A stretch of 64,000 nucleotides of DNA, taken from NCBI RefSeq assembly GCF_000469545.1, contig NZ_KI273061.1, positions 110,761-174,760 on the forward strand, written 5' to 3'. The DNA is from Mitsuokella sp. oral taxon 131 str. W9106. GTDB lineage: Bacteria; Bacillota; Negativicutes; Selenomonadales; Selenomonadaceae. The position numbers and the translations under genes were made by a program. This document shows positions 16,131 through 25,395 of this stretch, one piece after another. A model generated the notes under the pieces. It was not told where the DNA came from. It did no database searches and worked only from the letters and a program-made list of their open reading frames with translations. The stretch's first letter is position 1. Each line of letters opens with the position of its first letter.

Positions 16131-17255
16131 ATGAAGTGGAAGGGAACCTTATTCGTCCTCGCCATGCTGGCGTGCGTGCTGCTTGCAGCGGGTTGCGGTG
16201 CGGAGCACCATGCGGTCGCGCCCGCACCGCCGGATCAGACGCTCGACGAGCGCGCGGATGCCATCGTCGCCGCGATGTCCGATACGGAAAAGGTCGGACA
16301 GATGGTCATGATCGGCATCCGCGGCGAGGAGGCGGACGAAGACAGCCTCTACATGCTGCACCAATTCCATATCGGCGGCGTCCTTCTCTTTGACCGAAAC
16401 TTGAGGTCGGCAAAGCAGACGCAGAAGTTCACGCGCGACTTGCAGGCGGATGCGGAGCAGAAAGTGCCGCTCTTCATCGGCATCGACGAGGAGGGCGGAC
16501 GCGTCGTGCGCGGCACCGCGTTCATCCCCGCGCCGCCCGCGCAGCAGCAGCTCGGCATGTCAGGCGATCTCGCGCACACGGAAGACAGCGCCTCGCGCAC
16601 GGCAGAGGCACTCAAGGATCTCGGCTTCAACGTCAACTTCGCGCCGGTCGCCGACGTCAGCACCGAGCCGCGCTCCTTCGCAAGCGATCCGAATGTCGCG
16701 GCGAAATGCGTGCTCGCGGCAGCGCGCGGCTACGAGGCACAACACATGGTCTACGTGCTCAAGCACTTCCCCGGAATCGGGCGCGGCACGGTCGACAGCC
16801 ATGAAGAGGGCTCGGCGATCCCCGCGACGGCGGAGGAGCTTGCCGCGCGCGACCTTGTGCCGTTCCACGCCGTCATCGACGCGAAGCGCGCCGAGGACTA
16901 CATGATCCTCGTCTCGCACCTGCGCTATCCCGCCTACGACGCGGATGACCCCGCAAGCCTGTCCAAAGCGATACAGACCGATCTTCTGCGCGAGCAGCTC
17001 GGCTATCGCGGGCTCATCGTCACCGACGACGTTGAGATGGGAGCGATTGCGCGGCATTACGCGCCGCGTGAAATCGGCGTCCGTGCCGTCGAGGCAGGCG
17101 CCGACATCGTCCTCTCGTGCCAGGAGATCCCGTTTCAGACGGAGGTCTACCTTGGACTTTTGGACGCCGTGCAGAGCGGGGCAATCCCCATGGAGCGCAT
17201 CGACGAGAGCGTCCGCCGCATCGTCAAGGCAAAGCTCACGCATGCAGAATTTTAG
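16131..17255 (+). CDS. glycoside hydrolase family 3 lipoprotein (NagZ-like)
   Basis: A 374-residue protein. The lipobox LLAAGC (Cys about 22) is followed by a family 3 TIM barrel. It shows the GIDEEGGRVVR loop, the KHFPG-IGRGTVDSH segment that carries the NagZ general acid/base histidine, and the nucleophile Asp in VTDDVEMGA. Family members hydrolyse beta-N-acetylglucosaminides such as muropeptides. As a lipoprotein it should act outside the cytoplasm, unlike E. coli NagZ. RBS AAAGGAG. Confidence 0.9.
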   Translation: MKWKGTLFVLAMLACVLLAAGCGAEHHAVAPAPPDQTLDERADAIVAAMSDTEKVGQMVMIGIRGEEADEDSLYMLHQFHIGGVLLFDRNLRSAKQTQKFTRDLQADAEQKVPLFIGIDEEGGRVVRGTAFIPAPPAQQQLGMSGDLAHTEDSASRTAEALKDLGFNVNFAPVADVSTEPRSFASDPNVAAKCVLAAARGYEAQHMVYVLKHFPGIGRGTVDSHEEGSAIPATAEELAARDLVPFHAVIDAKRAEDYMILVSHLRYPAYDADDPASLSKAIQTDLLREQLGYRGLIVTDDVEMGAIARHYAPREIGVRAVEAGADIVLSCQEIPFQTEVYLGLLDAVQSGAIPMERIDESVRRIVKAKLTHAEF

Positions 17256-17273
17256 GGGACGGATGCACGGTAG

Positions 17274-17296
17274 GGATCTCGCTGCAGCGGAGATCC
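17274..17296. terminator. palindrome after the GH3 gene, possible terminator
   Basis: GGATCTC and GAGATCC flank CGCTGCAGCG-like symmetry, giving a nearly continuous 23-base palindrome starting 19 bases past the stop codon. There is no T-tract, so termination is uncertain. Confidence 0.35.
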
Positions 17297-17348
17297 AGGC
17301 TTGCGGCGAAGAAGCCGGTTGGACTTAGGAAATAGGAGGTGCATTTCT

Positions 17349-17870
17349 ATGAAAAAGGCGATTGTCGTCGTCGATATGCAGCGGGATTTCGTGCGTGGAA
17401 GCCTTGGCACGGCAGAGGCGCAGGCCATGCTGCCACATCTTGTGGACAAACTCAAACGGGAAGAGGGCGCGGATCTTTTCTTTACGCTCGACACGCACGA
17501 TGCGGGCTATCTTCACACGCAGGAGGGAAAGAACCTTCCCGTCGCGCATTGCATCAAGCCAGGACCGGGCTGGGAAGTCGTGGAGGAACTGAGCCCTTTC
17601 CTGCAAAAGGCGGTCGCTGCCGTCGAGAAGCCGACTTTCGGCTCGACGCGCCTGCCGGCGCTCCTTGCCGCTTATGATGCCATCGAGTTCGTCGGGCTGT
17701 GTACCGATATCTGCGTGATTTCCAATGCGCTCATCGTCAAGGCGTTCCATCCGGAAAAGCGCATTTCCGTGGATGCTTCCTGCTGCGCCGGCGTGACGCC
17801 GGAAAGCCATAAAAATGCGCTCGCAGCCATGAAGATGTGCCAAATTGAGGTCACGGGAGAGGAAATGTGA
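17349..17870 (+). CDS. isochorismatase-family cysteine hydrolase (nicotinamidase-like)
   Basis: A 173-residue hydrolase with catalytic Asp in VVDMQRDFV (about residue 9), a Lys in EKPTFGST (about 96) and the nucleophile Cys in GLCTDICVISN (about 121). This is the D-K-C triad of the isochorismatase/nicotinamidase fold. Length and the C-terminal CCAGVTPESH segment fit small PncA-like amidases. The ATG at 17349 follows AGGAGG. It is alone between a palindrome and a strong terminator. The exact amide substrate is uncertain. Confidence 0.88.
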   Translation: MKKAIVVVDMQRDFVRGSLGTAEAQAMLPHLVDKLKREEGADLFFTLDTHDAGYLHTQEGKNLPVAHCIKPGPGWEVVEELSPFLQKAVAAVEKPTFGSTRLPALLAAYDAIEFVGLCTDICVISNALIVKAFHPEKRISVDASCCAGVTPESHKNALAAMKMCQIEVTGEEM

Positions 17871-17884
17871 GTTTCGCGCAGCAA

Positions 17885-17920
17885 GAAGCCCGTCGGCAGG
17901 GATGAACCGACGGGCTTTTC
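17885..17920 (+). terminator. rho-independent terminator
   Basis: AAGCCCGTCGG and CCGACGGGCTT form an 11-base stem with an 11-base loop, followed by TTCT. It starts 15 bases after the isochorismatase-family gene and may also serve the convergent minus-strand gene. Confidence 0.85.
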
Positions 17921-17972
17921 TATGGTAAAGGGAAGATCGGAAGCAAAGAAATGGAAATAAAGGGGATCGGCA

Positions 17973-18221
17973 TCAGGTGTTTTTCGCGATGATCGCGCCA
18001 ACGACCGCGCCGACGATTGCGGCGGTATTGCGCTCCCCCTCGGAATACTTCTTGCGGTGGGAACTCAGCTGTGTGACCGCATGTCCCTGCATCTGCTCGT
18101 AAGCAGGCGCAAGGGCGCGCGGGCTTGCCTCCGCTGCCGCAGCGGTCAGTCCGACAAGACCGATGCTCAGGCAGCCTGCGAGCGCGACTGCTGTCCGCTT
18201 TACACTCGTTTTGCTCAACAT
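17973..18221 (-). CDS. small exported protein with C-terminal glycine-zipper segment
   Basis: An 82-residue protein. A basic N-terminus and hydrophobic core end near AAAAEASP, a signal peptidase I-like site. The C-terminus AAIVGAVVGAIIAKNT is a glycine-zipper-like hydrophobic helix. The start ATG (18219-18221) follows AAAGGAG. It resembles small periplasmic or outer-membrane glycine-zipper proteins but I cannot assign a family. Confidence 0.6.
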   Translation of the reverse strand: MLSKTSVKRTAVALAGCLSIGLVGLTAAAAEASPRALAPAYEQMQGHAVTQLSSHRKKYSEGERNTAAIVGAVVGAIIAKNT

Positions 18222-18382
18222 GGAAACCATCTCCTTTCTGCATGGGAGAGCCCGTCTCCCGCAATACTGTATCAGGCGTTTCCTGATTACAAGCCAAGTA
18301 TAGCGCAGCAATCTTAAACCGTCTTGTGATGGATGTAAAAAGTTGATTAGGCAAACTATTTAATTTCGATTAGGATGAATGC

Positions 18383-19222
18383 TCATTTTCGCACCGCTGC
18401 CATTTTGAGCGGCGGTACGCAGTCGATGAGATCCAATTCGCGGGCGAGCGCGTAGAACGTGTGCAGCCCGTCGAGAAAATCGTCCGTGAGCTCCCAACGG
18501 ATCACGGAGCCGAGGTAGTCGGCGAGCTGTCTGCGCGTGAAGGGCGTTTCGGCGAGGACGGAGGCGATCGCCGCGTCTTTGTTTGCGATGCCCTTCGCGA
18601 AGGCATGGCGGATACGGTCGTAGACGAGCTGCAGGAGAACGGGGCTTTCCGTTGCAAATGCCTTGGTCGCGACCCATACGGCGTAGACCATTTTCTTGCC
18701 CGTGAGCGTTTTCCACTCGGCGCCGAGATCGTAGCAGTAGAGCGAGGCGGGCGGGTGATGGTAGAGCCAAAGCGCGTCGTCGCCGATGAAGAGCGAGGCG
18801 GTCGCGTCTTTTGGCACGGGCTCGTCGGGGGCGATGCTGCGGATGGAGTAGCTCGGCGCCGCGCCGTAGCCGCGGCGCAGGATGATCTTGAGCAGGCAGT
18901 GGCTCGTCGCCGACTTTGCCGTGAGGATGATCTTGTCGTCCTTGAGCGCCTCGATGGGCTTTTTCGAGATGAGCAGGATGCTCTGCACCGCGCCGTCGGA
19001 GGAGATGCAGAAGTCGGGGAGAAGGCAGAGTTCTTCGCTGTGCTGCGCGTAGATAATCGAGGAAACGGGACTCACGTCGAGACGATGGCTGACGATGTCG
19101 CGGTTGAGCTCGGCAGGCACGCCGCGCGTGAGGGCGAGCCCTTTCCCCATGCCGTGCGAAAAGCCCCATGAGAGCGGCAGGACGTTCAAAAAGTGGATAT
19201 GCCCCACTCTTGGTTCAGACAT
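18383..19222 (-). CDS. mqnA: chorismate dehydratase (futalosine menaquinone pathway)
   Basis: A 279-residue periplasmic-binding-protein fold enzyme of the MqnA family. It has GHIHFLNVLPLSWG at the N-terminus, DVSPVSSIIYA and a LFIGDDALWL segment. MqnA converts chorismate to 3-enolpyruvylbenzoate, the first step of the futalosine route to menaquinone. No other mqn gene lies in the window. It is a single minus-strand gene, divergent from the marR-RND operon. Confidence 0.88.
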   Translation of the reverse strand: MSEPRVGHIHFLNVLPLSWGFSHGMGKGLALTRGVPAELNRDIVSHRLDVSPVSSIIYAQHSEELCLLPDFCISSDGAVQSILLISKKPIEALKDDKIILTAKSATSHCLLKIILRRGYGAAPSYSIRSIAPDEPVPKDATASLFIGDDALWLYHHPPASLYCYDLGAEWKTLTGKKMVYAVWVATKAFATESPVLLQLVYDRIRHAFAKGIANKDAAIASVLAETPFTRRQLADYLGSVIRWELTDDFLDGLHTFYALARELDLIDCVPPLKMAAVRK

Positions 19223-19298
19223 GACGATGCTCCTTTCAGTTGGTTTCTTTGTCTTCCATTATAACGCGGCAAGGGGCGCGGCTCAATGCCTCGTGCCA

Positions 19299-19342
19299 TT
19301 GACTTTTTGGCAAGATATGAGTAGACTTATTGATGTGGTCAA
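19299..19342 (+). promoter_or_regulatory. promoter and MarR operator candidate of the RND operon
   Basis: TTGACT (19299-19304) and TAGACT (19322-19327) are spaced by 17 bases. The dyad TTGA-TGTGG-TCAA (19330-19342) overlaps the predicted start of transcription, a position where a MarR repressor would block initiation. Confidence 0.6.
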
Positions 19343-19388
19343 CTTTTCGAAGCAGAACACGGGGGATTTCCCCGTTGGAGGGGTCATC

Positions 19389-19889
19389 ATGGATGATTAC
19401 GTCAAGCTAGGACGATGGTTTTCGGTCGTGCATCGGCGCTCGCAGCTCTTCGTGACGGAGGCGTGCGCGCATCTCGCGCTCACGTATTCGGAGTACGTCA
19501 TGCTCATTCGCATCTTTGATCATGAAGGCGTGCGGCAGGACGATCTTGCGGCAATGCTCTACCTCGACAAGGCAGTCGTGACGCGCACGATCAATCTCCT
19601 GCAGAAGAAGGATCTCATCTATCGCGAGCCGGACGCCGCCGACAAGCGCGTGCGTCACATCTACCTGACGGAGCATGGAAAGGAGCAGCATATCTACCTG
19701 CGCAATATCATTCAGTGCTGGGTCGACTACCTCATCGCGGATATGACGCAGGGGGAAGTCGATACGATGGTGGCGGGATTCCGCACGCTCGTCGAGCGCG
19801 CCATTTCGGCGAAGTTTGCGCCGCTCATCGAGCAGATACCGGAGGACACGTTGGTAAAAGGAGAAGACCATGCGATTCACACCGATTGA
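19389..19889 (+). CDS. MarR-family transcriptional regulator
   Basis: A 166-residue winged-helix regulator. The recognition helix region is QDDLAAMLYLDKAVVTRTIN (about 49-68) and the wing PDAADKRVRHIYLTEHGK (about 80-97). It heads the operon and overlaps the adaptor gene by 20 bases, so it most likely represses the efflux genes until a ligand binds. I chose ATG 19389 because GGAGGGG precedes it; the frame is open further upstream but crosses the promoter. Confidence 0.9.
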   Translation: MDDYVKLGRWFSVVHRRSQLFVTEACAHLALTYSEYVMLIRIFDHEGVRQDDLAAMLYLDKAVVTRTINLLQKKDLIYREPDAADKRVRHIYLTEHGKEQHIYLRNIIQCWVDYLIADMTQGEVDTMVAGFRTLVERAISAKFAPLIEQIPEDTLVKGEDHAIHTD

Positions 19890-20967
19890 GCGAAAGAGCA
19901 TCGCACTCGTGCTTGCCTGTGCGATGCTCGCAGCCACGGCGCTTTTGGCAGGCTGCGGCAAGGAGAAGCCAGAAGAGAAGCCCGTCCTCGTCAAGACGCA
20001 GCGGGCGGGCGCGGCGCACGGCACGGCGGCGGAGACGTTTTCGGGCACGGTCCGCGGCCGCTATGAGACGAACCTCTCGTTTCAGGTGGGCGGGCAGATC
20101 CTCTCGCGCAACGTCGAGGTCGGAAGCCGCGTGCAGGCGGGCGATGTCCTGATGGCGATCAATGCGAAGGACGTCATCCAGCGGGCGAACCAAGGCGATG
20201 CGCAAGTCGCAAGCGCGCGCGCGCAGCTGAAGCTCGCGCAGGCAAATCTCGTGCGCTACAGCCAGCTCTACGAGGAAGAGGCCGTGCCCGCCGCCGTGCG
20301 CGATCAGTATCAGACCAATTACGACGCGGCTTTTGCGGCGTATCAGCAAGCGCTCGCACAGGCGGCGCAGGGGCATAACAGCGTCGGCTACACGAATCTG
20401 ACGGCGGGCGCGGACGGCGTCATTTCGAGCATTGCGGCGGAAGAGGGACAGGTTGTCGCAGCGGGACAGACCGTCATGACGCTCGTGCAGACGGACGAAT
20501 TGGAGATCGAGATCGCCGTGCCCGAAAGCCGCCTCGCGGAGGTCGCCGTCGGCACGCCGGCCGAGGTGACGTTCTGGGCGCTCCGCGACGCGGTGGCCGA
20601 GGGCACGGTGCGCGAGGTCGCGCCGATGGCAGATGCGGCGAGCCGCACGTACAAGGTGCGCGTCTCCGTGCCGGATCCGCCTGCCGGTCTGAAGCTCGGC
20701 ATGACGGCGAGCGTCGCGTTCGCGCCGGCCGGTTCGGATGAGACGGGGATCGAGTTGCCGCTTACGGCGATCTACCAGACGGGCGACGCGCCTGCGGTAT
20801 GGGTTGTCGGGGAGGACCGCACCGTTTCGCTGAAGGAAGTCCATGCGGTATCCTTCGGCAAGGACAGCGTGCGCGTGACAGGGCTCGCGCCGGACGCCGT
20901 CGTCGTGACGGCCGGCGTCCATCGACTGCGCGAAGGGCAGGCGGTCAGACTGGAGGCGGACGAATGA
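19870..20967 (+). CDS. RND efflux periplasmic adaptor (lipoprotein)
   Basis: A 365-residue membrane fusion protein. The lipobox LLAGC (Cys about 29) is followed by a lipoyl half-motif (QVGGQILSRNVEVGSRVQAG), a helical hairpin (about 95-165), the second lipoyl half (ADGVISSIAAEEGQVVAAGQ) and beta-barrel domains. It links the inner-membrane pump to an outer-membrane channel. It overlaps the pump gene by 4 bases. No TolC-like gene follows. Confidence 0.92.
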   Translation: MRFTPIERKSIALVLACAMLAATALLAGCGKEKPEEKPVLVKTQRAGAAHGTAAETFSGTVRGRYETNLSFQVGGQILSRNVEVGSRVQAGDVLMAINAKDVIQRANQGDAQVASARAQLKLAQANLVRYSQLYEEEAVPAAVRDQYQTNYDAAFAAYQQALAQAAQGHNSVGYTNLTAGADGVISSIAAEEGQVVAAGQTVMTLVQTDELEIEIAVPESRLAEVAVGTPAEVTFWALRDAVAEGTVREVAPMADAASRTYKVRVSVPDPPAGLKLGMTASVAFAPAGSDETGIELPLTAIYQTGDAPAVWVVGEDRTVSLKEVHAVSFGKDSVRVTGLAPDAVVVTAGVHRLREGQAVRLEADE

Positions 20968-23900
20968 GGAACCTCACGGAAGTCTCACTGAAGAACCGGA
21001 CGCTCGTTTGGTACTTCATCCTTGTCGTAGCGATCGGCGGCGTGTTCGCGTATTTCCATCTTGGACGCATGGAAGACCCAAATTTTACGATCCGCTCCAT
21101 GGTCGTTTCGGCGGCATGGCCGGGCGCGACGGCGGAGGAGATGCAGGCGCAGGTCACGGACAAGCTGGAAAAGCGCCTGCAGGACACGCCGGGGCTCGAC
21201 TCCGTCGAGAGCGAGACGCGGGCGGGGCAGACGGTCATTTACGTCCGTCTCGACCAAACGATCCCAAAGGAGCAGATCCGCCCGACGTGGCGCGATGTGC
21301 GCAATTTCTGCGAAGACGTCAAAACGGATCTGCCAAAAGGCGTATACGGTCCTTACTACAACGATCGATTCGACGATGTCTTCGGCTCGGTCTACGCAGT
21401 GACAGGCGACGGCTGGAGCTATGAGGAGATGCGCGAGCAGGCGGAAAAGACGCGGCGCATGCTGCTCCAGGTGCCGCGCGTCCAAAAGGTCGAGCTGATC
21501 GGCGAGCAGAAGGAGAAGGTTTACGTCGAGATGGACCGCGCGAAGCTCGCCTCGCTCGGCATCGCGCCGGACGTCGTCATGCAGGCGCTCGCGGCGCAGG
21601 GCGACGTGGCGGCAGCGGGCAAGGTGGAGACGGAGAGCGATAACGTCTACCTGCGCGTCTCGGGCACCTTCGAGGATGTCGGCGCGATACGCGCGCTTCC
21701 CCTTCAGGCGGGCGGGCGCGTGTTCCGTCTCGGCGACGTCGCGCAGGTGGAGCGGCGCTATGAAGAGCCTGCCGAGCCGAAGATGTTTTTTGACGGCGAG
21801 CCCGCGATCGGCATCGCCGTTTCGATGGAGGACGGCGGCAATATCCTGAAGCTCGGCAAAGACCTCCGCACGCTGACCGCGAAGATTCAGGCGGGTCTCC
21901 CCGCGGGACTCGAAGTCCATCAGGTGTCCGATCAGCCCGCCGTCGTCGATGCCTCGATACACGATTTCGTCAAGACGCTCTTGGAGGCCATCGTCATCGT
22001 GCTCGCCGTGAGCTTCCTGACGCTCGGCACGCGCACGGGGCTCGTCGTCGCGTTCTGCATCCCGCTCGTGCTCGCGGGTGTGTTCATCGCGATGTACTTG
22101 CTCGGCATCGAGCTGCACAAGGTGTCGCTCGGCTCGCTCATCATCGCGCTCGGACTGCTCGTCGACGATGCGATCATCGCCGTCGAGATGATGAGCGTCA
22201 AGCTGGAGGCGGGATTATCCCGCTTCGAAGCGGCTTGCTATGCATTCCGCGCGACGGCAAAGCCCATGCTCACGGGCACGCTCATCACGTGCTGCGGCTT
22301 TATCCCCGTTGCCTTTGCCGACGGCATGGCGAGCGAGTTTTGCAGCACGCTCTTCCCCGTTATCTTCTCGGCGCTCGTGCTCTCGTGGATCGTCTCGGTC
22401 ATGGTCGCGCCGCTCTTTGGGTACCATCTCATTCGCGTCGAAGTAAAGCGCGACGAAGAAGGGCATATCGATCCGTATCAAAGCCGGTTCTATACGTGGT
22501 TCCGCCGTGTCCTGAACCTCTTTTTGACGCATCGAAGGATCGTCCTCGCCGGCACGGCCGCGCTCTTCGCGCTCTCCGTCTTTTCGATGCAGTTCGTGCG
22601 GGAAGAGTTCTTCCCGCCGTCGCTGCGGCCGGAGATCCTCGTCGAGCTTCGCTTGCCGGAGGGCGCTTCGATGGAGGGAACGCAGCGGGTATGTGACCGC
22701 ATGGCGGACTTCCTCGCCGAACACAAAGCGGATCTTACGAATTACAGCTACTACGTCGGGCGGTACGCGCCGCGCTTCGTGCTGACGATCGATCCGAAGG
22801 CGGCAGCCGATAACCGCGCCCAGTTCGTCCTCGTCGCGAAGGACACCGAGGCGCGTGGGCGGCTCACTGCCGCGCTTCGCGAGGCGGAGCAGGACGAATT
22901 TTCCGACGTGCGCATGAATCTCCAGTACATCCAGACGGGCCCGCCTGCCGACTATCCGCTCATGCTGCGCGTCAGTGCGCCCGATATCGATACGGTGAAA
23001 TCGATGGCAGAAGACGTCGCTGACCGCGTTGCCAGGGATGAAAACAACTACAATGTTGCGCTCGACTGGGGCGAGAAGAGCAAGGTCATGCACCTCGCGC
23101 TCGACTCGGCGAAGATTCAGGCGATGGGGCTTTCGAGCAAGGCGGTCGCGCAGACGGTCTACACGGAGCTCACGGGCGCGAAGGCGGCGGAGTTCTACAC
23201 GGGCGACCGCACGATCCACATCGACCTGCGTCTCGCAGCAAAGGATCGCAAGAGTCTCGACGAGATGCAGGATCTGCCGATTTACCTCGGAAGGGCGGGC
23301 TACGTGCCGCTCGGACAGATCGCGAAGATTTCCTATGCGGCGGAAGAGGGACTCATCCGCCGCTACAATCTCATGCCGAGCATCCTCGTGACGGCAGAGG
23401 TGCGCAGCGGCACGGCGAACGACGCGACGAAGAAGGCATTCGCGGAGACGGCGGATCTCCGTGCGAGCCTCCCGGCAGGCGCGAGCATCGTGCCGGCGGG
23501 TGCGCTCAAGGACAGCACGGAGTCATCAAGCTACCTCATGAAGCCGCTTCCCGTCGTCGTATTCCTCATCATGACGCTCCTGATGATCCAGCTTCACAGC
23601 GGAAAGGATATGGCGCTCACCTTGCTTACGGCGCCGATGGGGCTTATCGGTGTCGCGGCAGGCCTGCTCGTGACGGGCAAGGCGATGGGATTTGTCGCGA
23701 TTCTCGGCGTGCTCGCGCTCGCGGGCATGATCATCCGCAACAGCGTCATCCTCATCGACCAGATCCAAAAGCATCGCGCGGCGGGCGAGAGCGCATGGGA
23801 TGCCGTCGTCGACTCGGCGATCCTGCGCTTCCGCCCCATCATGCTGACGGCAGCCGCCGCGATACTCGGCATGATCCCGCTCATGGCGAGTACGTTTTGG

Positions 23901-24008
23901 GGCCCGATGGCCGTCACGATCGCGAGCGGCCTTGCCGTCGCAACCGTGCTGACGCTGCTCGTCCTGCCGACGATGTATGCGGCGGCATACCATGTCAAAA
24001 AGGAATGA
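20964..24008 (+). CDS. RND-family efflux pump, inner-membrane component
   Basis: A 1014-residue proton-driven pump of the AcrB/MexF superfamily. It has the N-terminal helix, two large periplasmic loops, and two sets of membrane helices including GLLVDDAIIAVEMM in helix 4 with the proton-relay Asp pair. Its divergence from AcrB resembles the AcrB/AcrD/AcrF-like pumps with cation or dye substrates; the substrate is not predictable. The start ATG overlaps the adaptor stop. Length is typical for HAE-type pumps. Confidence 0.94.
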   Translation: MRNLTEVSLKNRTLVWYFILVVAIGGVFAYFHLGRMEDPNFTIRSMVVSAAWPGATAEEMQAQVTDKLEKRLQDTPGLDSVESETRAGQTVIYVRLDQTIPKEQIRPTWRDVRNFCEDVKTDLPKGVYGPYYNDRFDDVFGSVYAVTGDGWSYEEMREQAEKTRRMLLQVPRVQKVELIGEQKEKVYVEMDRAKLASLGIAPDVVMQALAAQGDVAAAGKVETESDNVYLRVSGTFEDVGAIRALPLQAGGRVFRLGDVAQVERRYEEPAEPKMFFDGEPAIGIAVSMEDGGNILKLGKDLRTLTAKIQAGLPAGLEVHQVSDQPAVVDASIHDFVKTLLEAIVIVLAVSFLTLGTRTGLVVAFCIPLVLAGVFIAMYLLGIELHKVSLGSLIIALGLLVDDAIIAVEMMSVKLEAGLSRFEAACYAFRATAKPMLTGTLITCCGFIPVAFADGMASEFCSTLFPVIFSALVLSWIVSVMVAPLFGYHLIRVEVKRDEEGHIDPYQSRFYTWFRRVLNLFLTHRRIVLAGTAALFALSVFSMQFVREEFFPPSLRPEILVELRLPEGASMEGTQRVCDRMADFLAEHKADLTNYSYYVGRYAPRFVLTIDPKAAADNRAQFVLVAKDTEARGRLTAALREAEQDEFSDVRMNLQYIQTGPPADYPLMLRVSAPDIDTVKSMAEDVADRVARDENNYNVALDWGEKSKVMHLALDSAKIQAMGLSSKAVAQTVYTELTGAKAAEFYTGDRTIHIDLRLAAKDRKSLDEMQDLPIYLGRAGYVPLGQIAKISYAAEEGLIRRYNLMPSILVTAEVRSGTANDATKKAFAETADLRASLPAGASIVPAGALKDSTESSSYLMKPLPVVVFLIMTLLMIQLHSGKDMALTLLTAPMGLIGVAAGLLVTGKAMGFVAILGVLALAGMIIRNSVILIDQIQKHRAAGESAWDAVVDSAILRFRPIMLTAAAAILGMIPLMASTFWGPMAVTIASGLAVATVLTLLVLPTMYAAAYHVKKE

Positions 24009-24016
24009 ATCTGAGT

Positions 24017-24043
24017 GCGCCGCAGGCTGAGTGCCTGCGGCGC
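24017..24043 (+). terminator. GC-rich hairpin after the RND operon
   Basis: GCGCCGCAGGC and GCCTGCGGCGC form a perfect 11-base stem around TGAGT, 8 bases past the pump stop codon. There is no T-tract, but the position suggests a terminator. Confidence 0.55.
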
Positions 24044-24077
24044 AGACCATCGCATGCGTCTTCCGCCTGCGCCGCCC

Positions 24078-24125
24078 CATAATCGTCCTCTCCTAGGACG
24101 GCTGCCCTAGGAGAGGACGATTATG
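24078..24125. repeat. perfect 20-bp inverted repeat between convergent genes
   Basis: CATAATCGTCCTCTCCTAGG (24078-24097) and its exact complement (24106-24125) flank an 8-base loop. It lies between the ends of the RND pump and the minus-strand membrane protein. There is no U-tract, so it differs from a classical terminator, although it could still act as a two-way one. Confidence 0.85.
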
Positions 24126-24146
24126 GGACGAAATGGACGGCATCGC

Positions 24147-25244
24147 CTACGGGATATTCGGGATATCCTTGCTGATCGCCGTATGGCGGATGATATCCTC
24201 GACGCGCATGTCGATGGCGAGCTCCCGCTTGTGCAGGACTTCCGCCTGCGCGTATTCGGCGGGGCTTCCCGTGCGCAGGCCTTCGATGAAGTGCTCCCAC
24301 GCGGCGATGGTCGTCTCGGTCGATTCCCTGCGCTGGGCGGCGAGGTAACGCGCGCCGTCGGGAACGGGAACGGCGTCGAGCTGCTCCTGCCGGCTCTTGA
24401 GCGCGGGAATGACCTCTTTTTCGAGCATGGAGGCGAGCGCATACGCCTGCCCTTCCGTGAGACGCCCGTCCTTCGTGACGGTCGTCGCGGCAAAGCGTTC
24501 GCGGCAGGCATTGAATTTCACATTGTAGGCGGCGACGATGTCCTTGGTCGCCGCGATGTAGTCGGCGATATCGCGGTTTTGGCGCGGTGCGATGGCGTCG
24601 AGGTAGGCGCGGTAGTTCTTGATGTAGGCAATCTGCCAGTGCCCTTCCTTCGCCTGCTCGAGCGCGAGGTCAAGCGTGAACGGCGTGCCTGTATCTTCTT
24701 CGCGCACCTTGACTTCGGCGACGGCTCCCATGCCGTCGCGGTGCACGCCCGCGACTTCGAGGAACGTCGTGTTGCGGACGAGACTGCGCGCCAGGAAGCG
24801 TTCGTAGTCGATGCCGAGCTGCCTGCCCTTCAGGATGTCCGTGCCGCTCGGCAGCGACCACGCCCCGCTTTCGACGCGGCGCAGGATGACCGATTCCGTG
24901 CCGCCTGCGAGCTGCGGCTTGACGAGAATGTAGAATTTCTCGAACTTGACCTTCGAGTCCTCCGTCAGCGTCGCGTCGTAGGCGAAGAGGTCGAGCGTGA
25001 GGTCGTCGTAGGCGAGCGAGGTCAGAAGCGGGAGGTTTACGTATTTCTTGAACTTCTCCACGTCATGCGCCTCGACGGCGGCGACGGCCTGCTTCATCGC
25101 GTACGCCGGCGTGTGCTGATAGAACCGGAAGTACCAGATCGCCGTGCCGAGCAGGCAGGCGATGACGGTCGCGAGAAGAAAGATGTCGCGCTGCCGCCTG
25201 CGCCGTCTGTCCTGTATTTTTTGCTGCCAAGTAAAGTCGTCCAT
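24147..25244 (-). CDS. membrane-anchored protein of unknown function
   Basis: A 365-residue protein with a basic cytoplasmic start (KIQDRRRRRQRD), one transmembrane helix (about 20-40) and a soluble extracytoplasmic part of about 320 residues. The early part (AMKQAVAAVEAHDVEKFKKY) resembles DUF2939-like repeats that follow a single helix. I do not recognise a catalytic motif. ATG 25244 follows AAGGAGA. Its promoter at 25304-25333 is well formed. Confidence 0.7.
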   Translation of the reverse strand: MDDFTWQQKIQDRRRRRQRDIFLLATVIACLLGTAIWYFRFYQHTPAYAMKQAVAAVEAHDVEKFKKYVNLPLLTSLAYDDLTLDLFAYDATLTEDSKVKFEKFYILVKPQLAGGTESVILRRVESGAWSLPSGTDILKGRQLGIDYERFLARSLVRNTTFLEVAGVHRDGMGAVAEVKVREEDTGTPFTLDLALEQAKEGHWQIAYIKNYRAYLDAIAPRQNRDIADYIAATKDIVAAYNVKFNACRERFAATTVTKDGRLTEGQAYALASMLEKEVIPALKSRQEQLDAVPVPDGARYLAAQRRESTETTIAAWEHFIEGLRTGSPAEYAQAEVLHKRELAIDMRVEDIIRHTAISKDIPNIP

Positions 25245-25303
25245 ACTGTCTCCTTCGAGCTGGAGGCGATTGCCGTCTGCTTGATTATAGCCCAATTAAC
25301 CCC

Positions 25304-25333
25304 AGTATACTATATTTCCCCATTTTCGTCCAA
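25304..25333 (-). promoter_or_regulatory. sigma-70-type promoter of the membrane protein gene
   Basis: On the minus strand TTGGAC (25333-25328) and TATACT (25309-25304) are spaced by 18 bases, 60 bases upstream of the start codon. Confidence 0.6.
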
Positions 25334-25395
25334 ATATACTACAATTTCACAGATTCCTATGTTAGAATGGAAGGGACGAAGAGGGGGATCGCGCG

